A stretch of DNA of 64,000 nucleotides from Lineus longissimus (lineage: Eukaryota; Nemertea; Pilidiophora; Heteronemertea; Lineidae), in the NCBI RefSeq assembly GCF_910592395.1, contig NC_088320.1:13578501-13642500 (forward strand), in the 5' to 3' direction. Positions 30,471 to 41,020 of this stretch are shown here, one piece after another. The first letter of the stretch is position 1. Every line of letters starts with the position of its first letter. The notes under the pieces were generated by a model. The model was given only the letters and a program-made list of their open reading frames with translations. It was not told the origin of the DNA and did no database searches. A program made the position numbers and the translations under genes.

Positions 30471-30640
30471 CCGGTGTGGCGGGGATAGTAGTCCTAGGGC
30501 TGATAGTCCATGTAACAATAGCCCGCATTGCTAAATGTTTTGGTTAGGGTTAGCGGTACAATAGATCATGCTGCTTAATTGGTCAAATACAATGCTACCG
30601 GACTATGACTCCAGGGGGACTATATCCGCTGTCACACCGG
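30471..30640 (+). mobile_element. 170-bp MITE, copy 1
   Basis: The ends CCGGTGTGGCGGGGATAG and CTATATCCGCTGTCACACCGG are imperfect inverted repeats. A second 170-bp copy in the same orientation is at 33493-33662 with about six differences. The pair brackets the pogo-derived gene. No clear target duplication. Confidence 0.8.
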
Positions 30641-31071
30641 GAGGGACATGGATGTTGATTTCAAGTAATGTCTGATGACTCTTGAAAATGGTATCGAAAC
30701 TGTGATTAACCATCTAATCTGTGGTTATGGCGATTGACTTCTTGAAACAAGCAAGCTGCTTTAATTTTCAAAGACAATCAAACAATCTCTGTGTTCGTAA
30801 AAGCGTCAGGTGTTGTTTCAATGATTCCACTCGCACTTTTTGTAACCGGTGTAGAGGTAGAAATGTCACCCTGGAAAAAGTGTCCGGCCCTATTGTATTC
30901 TGCTGCGCTGTATGGTTCTAAAGAGGCCATGGTCGTCAATAGCTCGGAGTTTAAAGCGCATATTAGAATAATTTGTTTCCCGGACATTCTATCCTAGGAC
31001 ATTTCAAACTGCTACACCGGCGTTATTCTTTTGCGGTAACAACTCTTTTTTTTAATTACGTTTTATTTTGA
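30641..31071. other. Spacer with a dispersed repeat
   Basis: Mostly occupied by the repeat at 30800-31028, followed by a T-run at 31046-31053. Confidence 0.5.
30800..31028 (+). repeat. Diverged dispersed repeat, copy 2 of 3
   Basis: Same family as 27345-27560: AACCGGTGTAGAGGTAGAAA, GTGTCCGGCCCTATTGTATT, and the ending GGACATTCTATCCTAGGACA. No shared reading frame is kept. Confidence 0.6.
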
Positions 31072-31092
31072 ACAACATTACATCAGTGACCT

Positions 31093-32496
31093 CTACTCCA
31101 TTTCGTGGAACTGCAAGTCTTCTTCGTCACTAGAATTTTCAACATCTAGCTCATCCCTATCCCTCTCAATCCCATTACCACCAATTAGTCCTGCAGCCCC
31201 GAATGCACGATCAGTGGCATTTGGAGCCACTTCGTTCCATGCATAGCCAACAATTTTCACGACATTTCTAAGAGATATTCGGGGACATTGTCCATCGTCG
31301 TTAGTATTGTTGTTCTTCCACAGTTTCCACATTCGCATAACAACTGACTTAAATCCATGTATGACAGTTAGGTCCAAAGGCTGAACCAAAGAGGTGCAAC
31401 CAGCGGGAATGTAATCCACTATCAATCCTGCTTCTGTAACAACATTGCTGAAGTCTTCCGCTAAATGTGGACGAAATCTGTCTAGAATTAGCATATTGCT
31501 TGCTGGTTCGGCATTTCCTACGATTGGTAAGAGGACAACGTTCAGCCATAGGTCTAGCGTTGCCGCATTCGCCCAACAACTTCTTGAAGATGTTACCCTC
31601 ACATTGTCTGTAATGTCATTGGCCCGCAATGCTCGGATTTCACGCAGAAACCCCGGCTCTCTAAAGGTTATCTGCGCCGGGAGTTTAAGTCCATTGGTTC
31701 CGATGCCCAGCGTGACAGTGCATCCTTGCCTGTGGTTTCCGCGACTCGTTCGTATATTCACGTTTTTGGTGCCCTTCTTTTCAGCTTCTTTGTATCGTGG
31801 TGGGAAGTCAAGCTGCATGAACGTTTTGTTCATGTTTAACAGGGTAGTTACATCCAAATCTCGAACAGTTTCCTGCACACGTCCCTGGAATTCTGCAACA
31901 CGTGCTGCTGCATCCGCCGGTAATGTTGACGAGTTGGTCGTTGATTTTCTAAACGTAATATTTTTCCGTTTCATGAATCCCGTCACCCATCCATTGCTTG
32001 ACTTAAAATCATGGTGCTGAGGCCTTTTGCATATCAGACTGTCCCTTTCTGCATCTGGCCGATTGCCAAACCAGTCTCTAAACATTGTTTTCGCATAGTT
32101 TCTTAGATCTGATCTAGAGACAGGTAATCCTAATTCTCTGGTACCCGCAAACCCATGGTACACCTGCTGTTCAACCTCTGGCCATCGTTCATCGTGATCG
32201 TCCCGAACTCTCCTCGCATTTGGGATCGCTACGAGTTGTTCAAGCAGGACATCTAGCGTCCGTATCCAGTCCGTTAGAGTCGACGTTGGGATATGATACC
32301 GTCGCGCATATTCCGTAGCATCCAGTATCCTGCCTTGGGTGATAAGGCCCTCACAATCCAGTACATGTCTCACCTTTTCCTGAACGGTGTAGCTACGATG
32401 CTTCCTTGGTAATGGTACATTTCCATCACCTTGCTGCATAGCATAGGCAGCATAAGCTGTAATTATCACAACGTTCACTAATGTTTTCTTCATCAT
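31093..32496 (-). CDS. Pogo/Tigger-type (CENP-B-like) transposase-derived protein lacking the first catalytic Asp
   Basis: An intact 467-codon frame. Residues 35-80 form a psq-type helix-turn-helix (YTVQEKVRHVL..TLTDWIR), 104-180 a CENP-B-type HTH (WPEVEQQVYHGF..NGWVTGFMKRKN), and 214-390 the DDE_1 core. In the family the core starts with NMDET; here it reads NMNKT, so Asp is replaced by N223. The other two acids are present: D339 in MLILD and D375 in SLVQPLD. The C-terminus is acidic (EDEED-like, 451-467). The first 19 residues look like a hydrophobic leader and may not be used, since M20 (MQQGDGN) is a plausible start. The frame has no stops although catalysis should be lost, which suggests either a very recent death or a domesticated DNA-binding protein. 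No pogo inverted termini are visible; instead a perfect 14-bp direct repeat flanks it. GC content is above its surroundings. Confidence 0.85.
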   Translation of the reverse strand: MMKKTLVNVVIITAYAAYAMQQGDGNVPLPRKHRSYTVQEKVRHVLDCEGLITQGRILDATEYARRYHIPTSTLTDWIRTLDVLLEQLVAIPNARRVRDDHDERWPEVEQQVYHGFAGTRELGLPVSRSDLRNYAKTMFRDWFGNRPDAERDSLICKRPQHHDFKSSNGWVTGFMKRKNITFRKSTTNSSTLPADAAARVAEFQGRVQETVRDLDVTTLLNMNKTFMQLDFPPRYKEAEKKGTKNVNIRTSRGNHRQGCTVTLGIGTNGLKLPAQITFREPGFLREIRALRANDITDNVRVTSSRSCWANAATLDLWLNVVLLPIVGNAEPASNMLILDRFRPHLAEDFSNVVTEAGLIVDYIPAGCTSLVQPLDLTVIHGFKSVVMRMWKLWKNNNTNDDGQCPRISLRNVVKIVGYAWNEVAPNATDRAFGAAGLIGGNGIERDRDELDVENSSDEEDLQFHEME

Positions 32497-32565
32497 GAGG
32501 TCTATGCTCAGAGTGATTCTTACTAGGTTTAGGCTGACTGAATGGGACTAGACAACATTACATCA

Positions 32566-32960
32566 CAAACATCCAAGTGACACTTTTCATAGATGTGTCT
32601 TTACAAAAAGCTTTGTGCTTTAGAAACAACGAAAACAAGTTCAATTAAAATCTGAATTGTGAATTTCTCCACGTTTTTAATAGTGTCTTATCAAACGGAA
32701 ATGTTTGACAAAAGACCATCATTCTGCTGACGGTCATTTTGTTTGAAATGAACATCGTACGCATGAAATTAACCAAAAGCACGTTTGATAACTGCACAGT
32801 CAAAGCTTTCAATGGAAGGACTGGCCATGAATTGCAGTTGCCCCATTTGGTACCCCATATGAATATGCTAATGATTTAACTTAGGCCTTTTTCGATCTGA
32901 CCGAAACCGGCTTAATAGAGTCTTCACAGTATGTATGAAATGTATATATACTATATATAT
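32566..32960. other. Upstream flank of the pogo-derived gene
   Basis: AT-rich, no TATA box or repeat that I can identify with confidence. Confidence 0.4.
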
Positions 32961-33182
32961 ACTCTCAACTCGGCTCTATGAGACCAGGTTGATAATAGCG
33001 CCCAATACCACATTTATGATTATTATTCATAAGGATAATCATCCAGGTTGGGGGTAGTAGTAGGCCTATAAAAATTCTTATCAAACCTCATTGGTTGGAA
33101 TCGTGATTTTGGGTTATCCTACATGTATGTAATGGAAGGGCAAGAAATATATGATCTGATCTTATACAGCCGAGTTGAGAGT
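32961..33182. mobile_element. 222-bp MITE with 15-bp inverted termini
   Basis: ACTCTCAACTCGGCT at the left and AGCCGAGTTGAGAGT at the right are perfect inverted repeats; the match extends by AT on each side. The interior is non-coding. A TA target duplication is possible but ambiguous in the TATATAT flank. Confidence 0.75.
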
Positions 33183-33492
33183 ATCGGCATATATACATGT
33201 ATAATCTATTTTACTGGGGCCGTCTCATCCGTCACTTAATCAATTCCCCAGTGACAATAAAAACAGTAATATGTTCAGTACCATGTCAGCTATATCAACA
33301 GGGTGGTGATAATGTACGGCCGAAATTTGGCGCTATGTCCATAAATATGCAACTCGGAGAACAGACCGTTACCTCTGGTGTCTCCAACGTGACGCAAATA
33401 TGCCGTGTTCTCGATCACGAGTCATTAAAACCATATTGATTCCGTGCTTTTGACTTGATTCTCACCAAGTGTTCCACAAGATCCGAATTAGT

Positions 33493-33662
33493 CTGGTGTG
33501 CAAGGGATAGTAGTCCTAGGGCTGATAGTCCGTGTAACAATAGCCCGCATTGCTAAATGTTTTGGTTAGAGTTAGCGGTACAATAGATCATGCTGCTTAA
33601 TTGGTCAAATACAATGCTACCGGACTATGACTCAAGGGGGACTATATCCGCTGTCACACCGG
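33493..33662 (+). mobile_element. 170-bp MITE, copy 2
   Basis: Near-identical to 30471-30640, same length and orientation, with CTGGTGTGCAAGGGATAG at the left and CTGTCACACCGG at the right. Confidence 0.8.
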
Positions 33663-34689
33663 TTTGAATTTGCACTATTTAAAATGGCTTTTGCAGCGTG
33701 TTGAAATTTGAATCTGCTTTCCGCAAATCTTGATCAGCAATGGAATAAACTGTGGCCAGATGGTCTTGATCAACAGCGATGATATGGATCTAGCGAGACA
33801 GGATTGCGACACATGATGTGCTGTCAAATTGTACTTTTCATTCAATGTCAAGTTTGTTTTCATTTGCTCATATATATCATGAATATATCAGATGTGCGCT
33901 CTGATTGCGCCACTGACCGAAAATTTACTGGTTTGACGAATAAATCTCCGTAATCGGTCGCGTTCTGGATATTTTGGCATTTCCAGACAATATGCTAATT
34001 TTACACAAAAATAGATGGCGCGGTTGCTTTACAGGCTGAAGTTCCTTTATAGATTTTACAATTACAAATCAACTGTCATAACTGTTTGAGCTGGTTTATT
34101 GAACCGTGGTTGCACCTGAAGGTTGCAGAACTGCTATTTGTTGAATTTGGTCTCAAATTTCAACGTATATACGGTCGGAAAAATGTAGTTCCAAATTTGC
34201 CCTTTACATGCCATCTTTCTGAAGTAATAAAATATCTTGCATCTGTTTTAGCATGTTTTAAAAAGCCTCCCTTTGATATGTTATAGAAAATGACTTTTCA
34301 AATAGGTTTCTACGGAAAGCAAGGCATATCAAAGCAAAATACATAAACAAGTCATTTTCAACCACACTGCATCTTAAAAATAAATAAAAACATGCTCATC
34401 TCACTTAGAAGCACCATGTTTCTATCACATCTATAGGACCTAAAGCCAACCGTTCATGATTTACGTGTACTTTGATGTTTGTGCTCCTGTACAGAGCTTC
34501 CATTCGTGGTCCAATGATGAAGCTATTAACAAAAATTCTAACTCCTCTATCTCCTACACCCACCACTGGAGAAACTTAAGAATTGGGTTTATATGGTCAG
34601 GGAGGCGTACTCTATCCCTCAACACATTCAACTCATTTTTATCTTGCATGTTAAATAAAAGTCACTCAGCTCCCGGACTATTGGTACTG
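33663..34689. other. Intergenic, nothing recognised
   Basis: AT-rich with chance frames only. Confidence 0.5.
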
Positions 34690-34910
34690 TCATTATGTAT
34701 AGACACGAAGCGGGCCAGGTGCCACGTGGAAAATAAACTATTCTTTCACTAAATTTGGACATTACCCCTATATCCCTTCAGGTTGGCAGACACCCTTGCT
34801 CGGCTCTGCTACTCTGGACCTCGCAGGGCTATATTTTTAAGCCTTCGCAAGGCTGCCCTCTTAGGGCTATAATATAATATCAAACTTAAACTTAACAACT
34901 GCTGGACACG
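34690..34910 (+). repeat. Dispersed repeat, copy 1 of 2
   Basis: Matches 48310-48585 in inverted orientation in several blocks: TTATGTATAGACACGAAGCG, TAAATTTGGAC, CCTTGCTCGG, TTTAAGCCTTCGCAAGGCTG and CTATAATATA.TAT.AAACTT. The 48-kb copy is longer between the blocks. Not recognised as a named family. Confidence 0.65.
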
Positions 34911-34973
34911 ACTGTAGCCAAGAACCCACACCTAACTCAACAGACCAGGCCTCAAACAAACACCAGTGGCGAC

Positions 34974-35322
34974 GGCCATGTAGAATTGGTGGAATTAGCG
35001 GAATGAGCGGATTCTGTACAAAATATGATATAATTTCATACAAAATGGAACTTAATTTGTTCGATACGTCACAAAGATGATTTGAAAATTGCTTTTTACA
35101 GTAGTTAAGCCATGACTCGCAATGATGATATGAAAACTGGTTTGTAGGGACAGTTTAGTTCAGTCGGCAGCCGTGCGCAGCGCTGTATTACCGTACCTCC
35201 TTTTGTCTTCATAGGTCAGGCATGGCGACGATCATCGCGACAAATGCTGGCTTTTCCAGGTGATTGAAGCCCAGAATCAGCTCATTCCGCTTGTCCGCTC
35301 ATTCCGCTAATTCTACATGGCC
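34974..35322. mobile_element. 349-bp element with 9-bp target duplication (MULE-like MITE)
   Basis: The ends GGCCATGTAGAATT and AATTCTACATGGCC are inverted repeats, continuing with GCGGAATGAGCGGA blocks. The 9 bp AGTGGCGAC lie directly outside both ends (34965-34973 and 35323-35331). Nine-bp duplications are typical of Mutator-like elements. No transposase is present. Confidence 0.8.
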
Positions 35323-35465
35323 AGTGGCGACGTCTATAGCCAGCAACTTGGCCTGCACTTCACTTGTTCTTTATTCCCTCAGCGGCCTTTCGAGTCGGAT
35401 CACCCGGTTTATCTCCTCCTTCAGCTTTACTGTAAGTTAATTCGCTTTCTTTCGGCTGACGGCTT

Positions 35466-35645
35466 ACCTTGCAAGCATTTGCTTTTAGCGACAGTTGCAT
35501 GCTCAGGTACTGCCTTGCGAGCATTTTTTACTTGCAGTAGTAGTATGCTGGGGTATAGATAAAATTCCGCTGCGATCTTTGCTGGCAGATAATACATTGC
35601 GAGGCATTTGTTACTAGCAATAGAAGCATGCTGGGGTATGTACAT
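35466..35645 (+). repeat. Diverged tandem repeat, three units
   Basis: ACCTTGCAAGCATTTGCTTT, GCCTTGCGAGCATTTTTTAC and CATTGCGAGGCATTTGTTAC, each followed by a GCATGCT or GTATGCT motif and GGGGTAT in the last two, start at about 35466, 35512 and 35596. Spacing is irregular. Confidence 0.55.
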
Positions 35646-37552
35646 ATATGTTTAAATCAGTTGCGAGATTTTCTGGCCGTTACCTTGCGACCATTTTCTG
35701 TGGTATAAATGTGACGACTCTAGGAGAAGTCACGCTCAATTATTTTTTGTTCCTGAATATCAGATGTGTGTACGAGCTCGTTTCCCAATCACGTTCTCGA
35801 GATTTTCTTGGTGTACTGCATATAGGCCCTGCACCGAGATGTGTGAATGCGTGTTTTTCCCCCTCGGGGAATGTATCTTGCAAGTAAATTTGAATCGACC
35901 CCGTGTTACGCTCTCATTTGCTTATATAAGACGGCGAAAGTGGTATTTTGGAGCTGAACCAATGCCATTGCGTGTTGTATTGGAATTATTGATCACTCGA
36001 TTTGTCGTTCACATAAAATCACATAAAACCACATAAAATCAATAATATGGGCCGTTCATTGCATAATCTCAGTTGGCTTTCTATTGTGAATGTTGGACTC
36101 GACATTTGCTGCTCGTGCAATTGTCTAATAGATCTTAGTAGGTCTTGCGGTGTGATTTTTTACCTCGCTTTCTCTTTTCAGACAGACACGACAGAATGAC
36201 GGATGAAGATGGGGATACTAAAGTGCAGTCCAAAACAATTTACAGTAGCTCAGCTTCTTTTCCCGGATGCGCCTGACCTAGTGAAGCTTTGTCTTCACGT
36301 GGGTTCTGAGGCTGAGTTTCCTTTCCATAGCGGTATACCATTTTGTGAACTGCATTACTACAGTAGTTTAGGTTTTATTGTTTTTTACTTGCTGGCCAAT
36401 CACAACTCTTGAGTCTATGTTGCCTTTAGGTCATTCATCAACTCGGTATAATAACGTTGACAGGACAGGAAACTCAGTCCTCAACTCATGTAATCATATG
36501 GGGTCGATTTCAACAATTTATGCTATTGTATAGTTTTCCCGACGTTCTATATTTAGTTTGGCACCAAGAAGTGTATTATTTTAAATCAATGCGCTTCTTT
36601 TCTACGCCTTTTTTTGGAGGTTTTGGGAGTTTTGGGTAGTCATGGGGATATTTGAGGAGTTTTCGGGGGAAATGTGGGAACTATTTGTATGCCACACGGT
36701 TAACTCAAGTAAATTCCTAGCGATGACAATAGATGTTACCGAGAATCGGTTGTCAACACCCGTGGCGACATATATGACGTCTAGCGCGCATATTGCCTGG
36801 CCTACCTTTCATTCGTTCATTTTCCCTCCGCCGACGCGGAAAAGATAGCACGGGAGGCGCTCCATCCGGACGATTTGCCCCTCGCCAACACCCCCGTCTC
36901 AAAACCGAATTTTTCGAATAGAACACAGTGATACAAATTGCTTTCTAGTTACTCAATAAGACATATTTCATTCATTTTGTACTTTAATTGACACTTATAT
37001 TATTCTTTTGTGGTATTTATCTACGTTTTTTCTCCGATTGCGGGCCAGGGGGATGATGATTGCTCCTTACGATATCGTGTATTGAATCGTGTGAGAACAA
37101 GAAATTCCGCACGTGATCGATGTGTCTCATGCATTTTTAATTTCAGCCAATGATAGCGCGTTTTAGATACGGTGATCGTTTTCAATAGTGACTAAGTTTC
37201 TAGCAAAGATGTTAGGGCCGTTTTGATTTGTTCGAGGTTGATGTATTTATTTTCATATATTTTACCTCGTCAATTAACTCCACTTTTTGGCTGAAGGTGT
37301 AGGCGTAGCTGTGAAGGGGAAGGATTGTGGGAACTAATTTCATTTACTCATTTAACCAATGGTTAAATGATGTTTTGTATCAAAGGTATTTATATGTACT
37401 TCTCCCACTTCACCTTTTCTCTTTCCAGTGATGAATAATCACTTCGAACTACTTTTTCGTTGTTTTCTGGCCATTATTGTTTCACTTCCCAATACCCTAT
37501 AGAGCCAGGTGTGGTGATCAAGATGGCTGCTTGCTGTCTACATGTTCTATGT
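35646..37552. other. Intergenic, nothing recognised
   Basis: No gene or repeat matched. A CACATAAAA triplet repeat occurs at about 36010-36040. Confidence 0.5.
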
Positions 37553-37900
37553 GAGACAAGATCACTAATGAATATTCATAGGTTGGAGGGTCGAGGCCTA
37601 TCAATTAGACGAGTGCATGTTTTTAACTCTCAAGTACATATTTGGAGAGGTATTGAAAAAATATTTGCTGTGGCAAGTCTACAGATATAAAGAAATCATT
37701 TGATGAAAAAATTAATTTCGAATTTTGCTAATTGGGTAATAGGGGGCGTGTTTTGAGTTTTTTTCTGCCAGTTGGCTGAAAAGAGTGGAAATATGAAAGT
37801 CTGTCTAATTTGTCGATTATCAAAAAATTTCCGTGGTCAATCACCAGTTTATTTTTCACCATTTACTTGCCCGACTGTCCGGAATAACATAATCTAAATT

Positions 37901-38594
37901 TAAGGAATTGAACCCTCGGCTTCGGACCTTGGTTGAGTTACCAAGACACTCGAGGGTGGAGCTAAAATACAGTCCAAACCCGAGCCGACAGGCGAGGGTT
38001 TGGACGAAATTTTAGCTCCATCCGAGAGTGTCTTGGTAACTCAACCAAGGTCCGAAGCCGAGGGTTCAATTTCTATTCTAAAATACCTCAAACTTAAAAA
38101 GATAGGCCACGAAAATGACTTGAATATGTGCGAATTTGGCAAATTCCATCCATCGCCGGCCCGGCCGGAGCGCCGGTAGCGCCGTTGTTTACATTATGTT
38201 ACGGCAACGTTGCAGAAAATGAGACATGTACATTTTGTACAGCGCGCATAGGAAGTCCGCATCGGCTCGCTCAAAGTGATGCTAAAATCCGCGCAAATGG
38301 GCTATTTGGAGCGTTTTTCTCGGCAAATATGTGTAGTGCTCATTAAAAAACTTAGGGTGGTTGATGCTTCCTTGACTGATTTGTGTTTGAAGCAGTGTTT
38401 TGAGAGCCTCAAACTTCTGAAGTGAGCTGAAATTCCATTGACGTGACGTGTGCATTGTTTCCACATTTTAGTGCAACCCGAGGGAACTTTGGTAGAGCAT
38501 CTTGGTTGCGTGTCCAAAACACTCCGCTCTCAGAACGAGGCTTATGCATTTTCCATTTAAAAGTTGACTTTACGGTACCAAGGTATTTTAGAAT
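37901..38594 (+). mobile_element. Palindrome-bearing element, copy B, nested in a MITE
   Basis: Near-identical to 25334-25987 but with 40 extra bp (about 38202-38242) and different outer palindrome arms. The interrupted host site (CTAAATTT.CAGATTC in sister copies) fixes the boundaries within a few bases. The insertion is younger than the MITE that contains it. Confidence 0.85.
37906..38071. repeat. 166-bp palindrome (hairpin) of copy B
   Basis: Same length and loop as the hairpin in copy A. The outer arm reads GAACCCTCGGCTTCGGACC, paired with GGTCCGAAGCCGAGGGTTC. Compared with copy A, five arm positions differ and all five are matched by complementary changes in the other arm. Confidence 0.95.
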
Positions 38595-39892
38595 TCAGAT
38601 TCACAACCGCACGCAGTATTTGATGCGTCGCGGTCAAACATTGACAATTTAACTGCTAAAAGGCTTAAAAAATCAATTGTGGTCTTGCCTCATGTTGATA
38701 GGCTAACTAATATTGCTCCCAAAGTCTCATCGGGTCACGGTGCTTGGCGATGTTGGATAGTTCATCTTAGGTCTACCCATAAATAAATAGAACGTTTTCT
38801 TCGGTGTGTGTCATAATGATTGAGCAAAATCTGCTCTGTCTTTCAAATCTGAGAAGTCATAATTAGAGCTGATCACTCCAACGGTAGGATGCCTGGAATT
38901 CTGCACAAGTACTCAGATAATAATGAATGAATACAGTGAAAGGCAGCTCATAATCATTTTCAGGGTTCTTATTCATTGATCTGAAGCAAAAGAATGGTCA
39001 GGGTTGGGGTGAGAACTCTAAATTTTGATGTTTACTCCGTTCGAAAATAGGTCGTCGTACTTTTCAAATACGTGTACATGCAGGGTCATGCATCATTGTT
39101 GATCAACGGTAAATTGTGACCCGACTCTTTATATTGAAAGACTCTGGGGCTACGGAGTACACTGTCGTTGAATTTCTCTGAAGTTTGCTGGAAGAATAGT
39201 TTATTTCTTCCTGAAACGTGGCCAATACGCTCTGTGACGAAAATAATTGCCGCAAATAATTATCTTGATTGAAACTTTCACACTCAAAATTATTTTTCTG
39301 TACTGTTATTCTAACCAGTATGCTATAATTTTTGATTGTTTAGAGGGCCGACTTGGGCATAAGATTTGTTGGCTTTCCAACCAAACTGGCTTCCAGCAGG
39401 ACCGCAACTTCTCCAAATAGGATAATTGACAAATCTGTGAAATGCAATAAACAATGCAATTGAACGAGGTGTAGTCTTAGGCCTGCCTGAAATTCGCAAG
39501 CCAAGTCCAAAACTACCTCGCAACACTGGTGAAAATTGTCAACAAAGATAAGCATTAGGGGGCTGCTACAAATAGCGGCGCTTGGTGTCAAGCAGAGGTA
39601 CTATCCCCCTGGTAAATTCCACACTGATGTAATCCCTTTAGAAGAAACAACCGGAAAATAATCCGGTGTTTTACAGATATTGATCACTGGTCAGAAAGTT
39701 AGCCTCACTTGAGTTGGTGGCTTGCGTATTCCTATTTTGAATGACGCAGTGGATGACCCGGAAGAATGCTCTCAGAATATCGCTGAAGGAATTCTGACAT
39801 CCTCTTGAAGCATGTTCTCTCTGCAATTGTCGGTCAATATAATAGTTCCAATGTACATTACTTTACATACATGGACAGGTCTAGGCTGGCTA

Positions 39893-39950
39893 TAAAGGAA
39901 TGGGCGGCTTTTTACTGCAGTATGTTTGTTCTTCGTCTGGTTCATCAGCA
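39893..39950 (-). repeat. Short dispersed repeat, pair with 59190-59247
   Basis: The minus strand reads GATGAACCAGACGAAGAACA and AGTAAAAAGCCGCCCATTCC; the plus strand at 59190 has the same words with few changes. Function unknown. Confidence 0.65.
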
Positions 39951-40369
39951 AACAATTTTTCTTAACGTTTTTGTTGCTTTTTACAATTTGTTGGGCTTTC
40001 AGATAGATGAACAACGCGTTATTCGTTATTTCTAGTACGCACAACCCCTGGCTCGAAAGACCTTTCCCGCCACATGAGTGCACGCCGATATCCGAGTTCA
40101 GGTCATCCCCAACTTCATTTCCATTATCGTCGCTGTAGTGGGATAATCAAGCGCCATCAGCTTGATGTCTAAAAAACCAATATCTACACCAAGTCGTCAC
40201 TGGGTAGATAAGATCCATGCCCCAGGAAGCGCCTTAGTAGTGCATCGTTCCACATGGAAAGGATCGACGCACGGAGAGCTGACTCTGGTCAATTCGGTGT
40301 CAATATCGGAAAGGCGTGATAATTCAGTCAGATTTAGAATTGTTCCTTTGTTGTGCAATTTGGTTTTTG

Positions 40370-40446
40370 CTGGAAACTATGTAGAATAGGAGGTAACTGG
40401 CCAGCTGACAGCGTGGCACTATTGCCCTTAATACAAATGGTCCTTT
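40370..40446 (-). repeat. Short dispersed repeat, copy 1 of 3
   Basis: The minus strand reads AAAGGACCATTTGTATTAAG, then GGGCAATAGTGCCACGCTGT, GTTACCTCCTATTCTACAT. The 45529 and 58017 copies share the order ACCATTGG.ATTATTAAGGGC, CCAAGCTG and GTCACC. Confidence 0.65.
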
Positions 40447-40733
40447 AAGGAAACGGTTCCTAGATTTAGCACCCCATTCAAAGGTTAAAGATGCAACTCT
40501 CTGCATAACAATCGCGAACTTGTATAGGTTTAGTTTCTCTGCGGCTCAATGGGGTACTTGTTGCCCAAAAATTTACATTTGGGCGTGACTTACTGCATTT
40601 TATGCTAACTGTAGACAACCTTCTAAGAAAATCCTTCACTTTAATTTTTTAAGTTGTGAAATTAGTTGTTTTATCGAAATAGTAATTCTTAACCATTTGA
40701 TTTGTTTTACTGCGTTTTTTAGCTAGACAAACT

Positions 40734-40737
40734 AATT

Positions 40738-40781
<44 letters not shown>

Positions 40782-41020
40782 TAATAAGTCTTTTATATAG
40801 CGCAATTCCGTGACACTATAGTTCTCGCTCAAAGCGCTTTGGGATATGATATTATTACCCCGGTCTCCACAGAAATCAATCAGGGGTTTCATGGAGCAAC
40901 CACAAGGCGCTCACTTGAACTCGACCAGTAGGGGAACTAAGCAGTGACTCGACCGGGAGCCGAACCCACGACCCCCTGATCATGAGGCTGACTCTTTTCC
41001 ACTGCGCTACCGCTGCCCCT
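40734..41020 (-). mobile_element. tRNA-derived SINE with LINE-like tail
   Basis: On the minus strand it starts GGGGCAGCGG and has an A box (TAGCGCAGTGG, at 40999-41009) and a B box (GGTTCGGCTCC, near 40955-40967). A body follows, then the tail AAAGCGCTTTGAGCGAGAAC .. GCGCTATATAAAAG and an ATT repeat. The pol III boxes and tRNA-like head define a SINE. The tail resembles the ends of the L2 fragments at 17728 and 42769, as expected if an L2-type LINE mobilises it. Confidence 0.85.

Larger units (their letters stand above)
37553..38691 (+). mobile_element. 445-bp MITE family, copy 4, split by a nested element
   Basis: Starts GAGACAAGATCAC, ends GTGGTCTTGCCTC, with the 4-bp target duplication ATGT on both sides. 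Without the insertion at 37901-38594 the element is 445 bp, the family length. The interior matches copy 3 best. Confidence 0.9.
38692..40733. other. Intergenic, two short dispersed repeats
   Basis: Holds a repeat at 39893-39950 (inverted relative to 59190-59247) and one at 40370-40446 (related to 45529-45600 and 58017-58092). No gene recognised; overlapping frames at 39323-39591 and 39772-40083 look random. Confidence 0.5.

Noticed and set aside
31072-32565. Processed retrocopy with 14-bp target duplication
   Set aside because: No poly-A or poly-T tract lies inside the direct repeats at the 3' end of the gene, so the retrocopy reading is not supported; the direct repeat is reported as a finding only.
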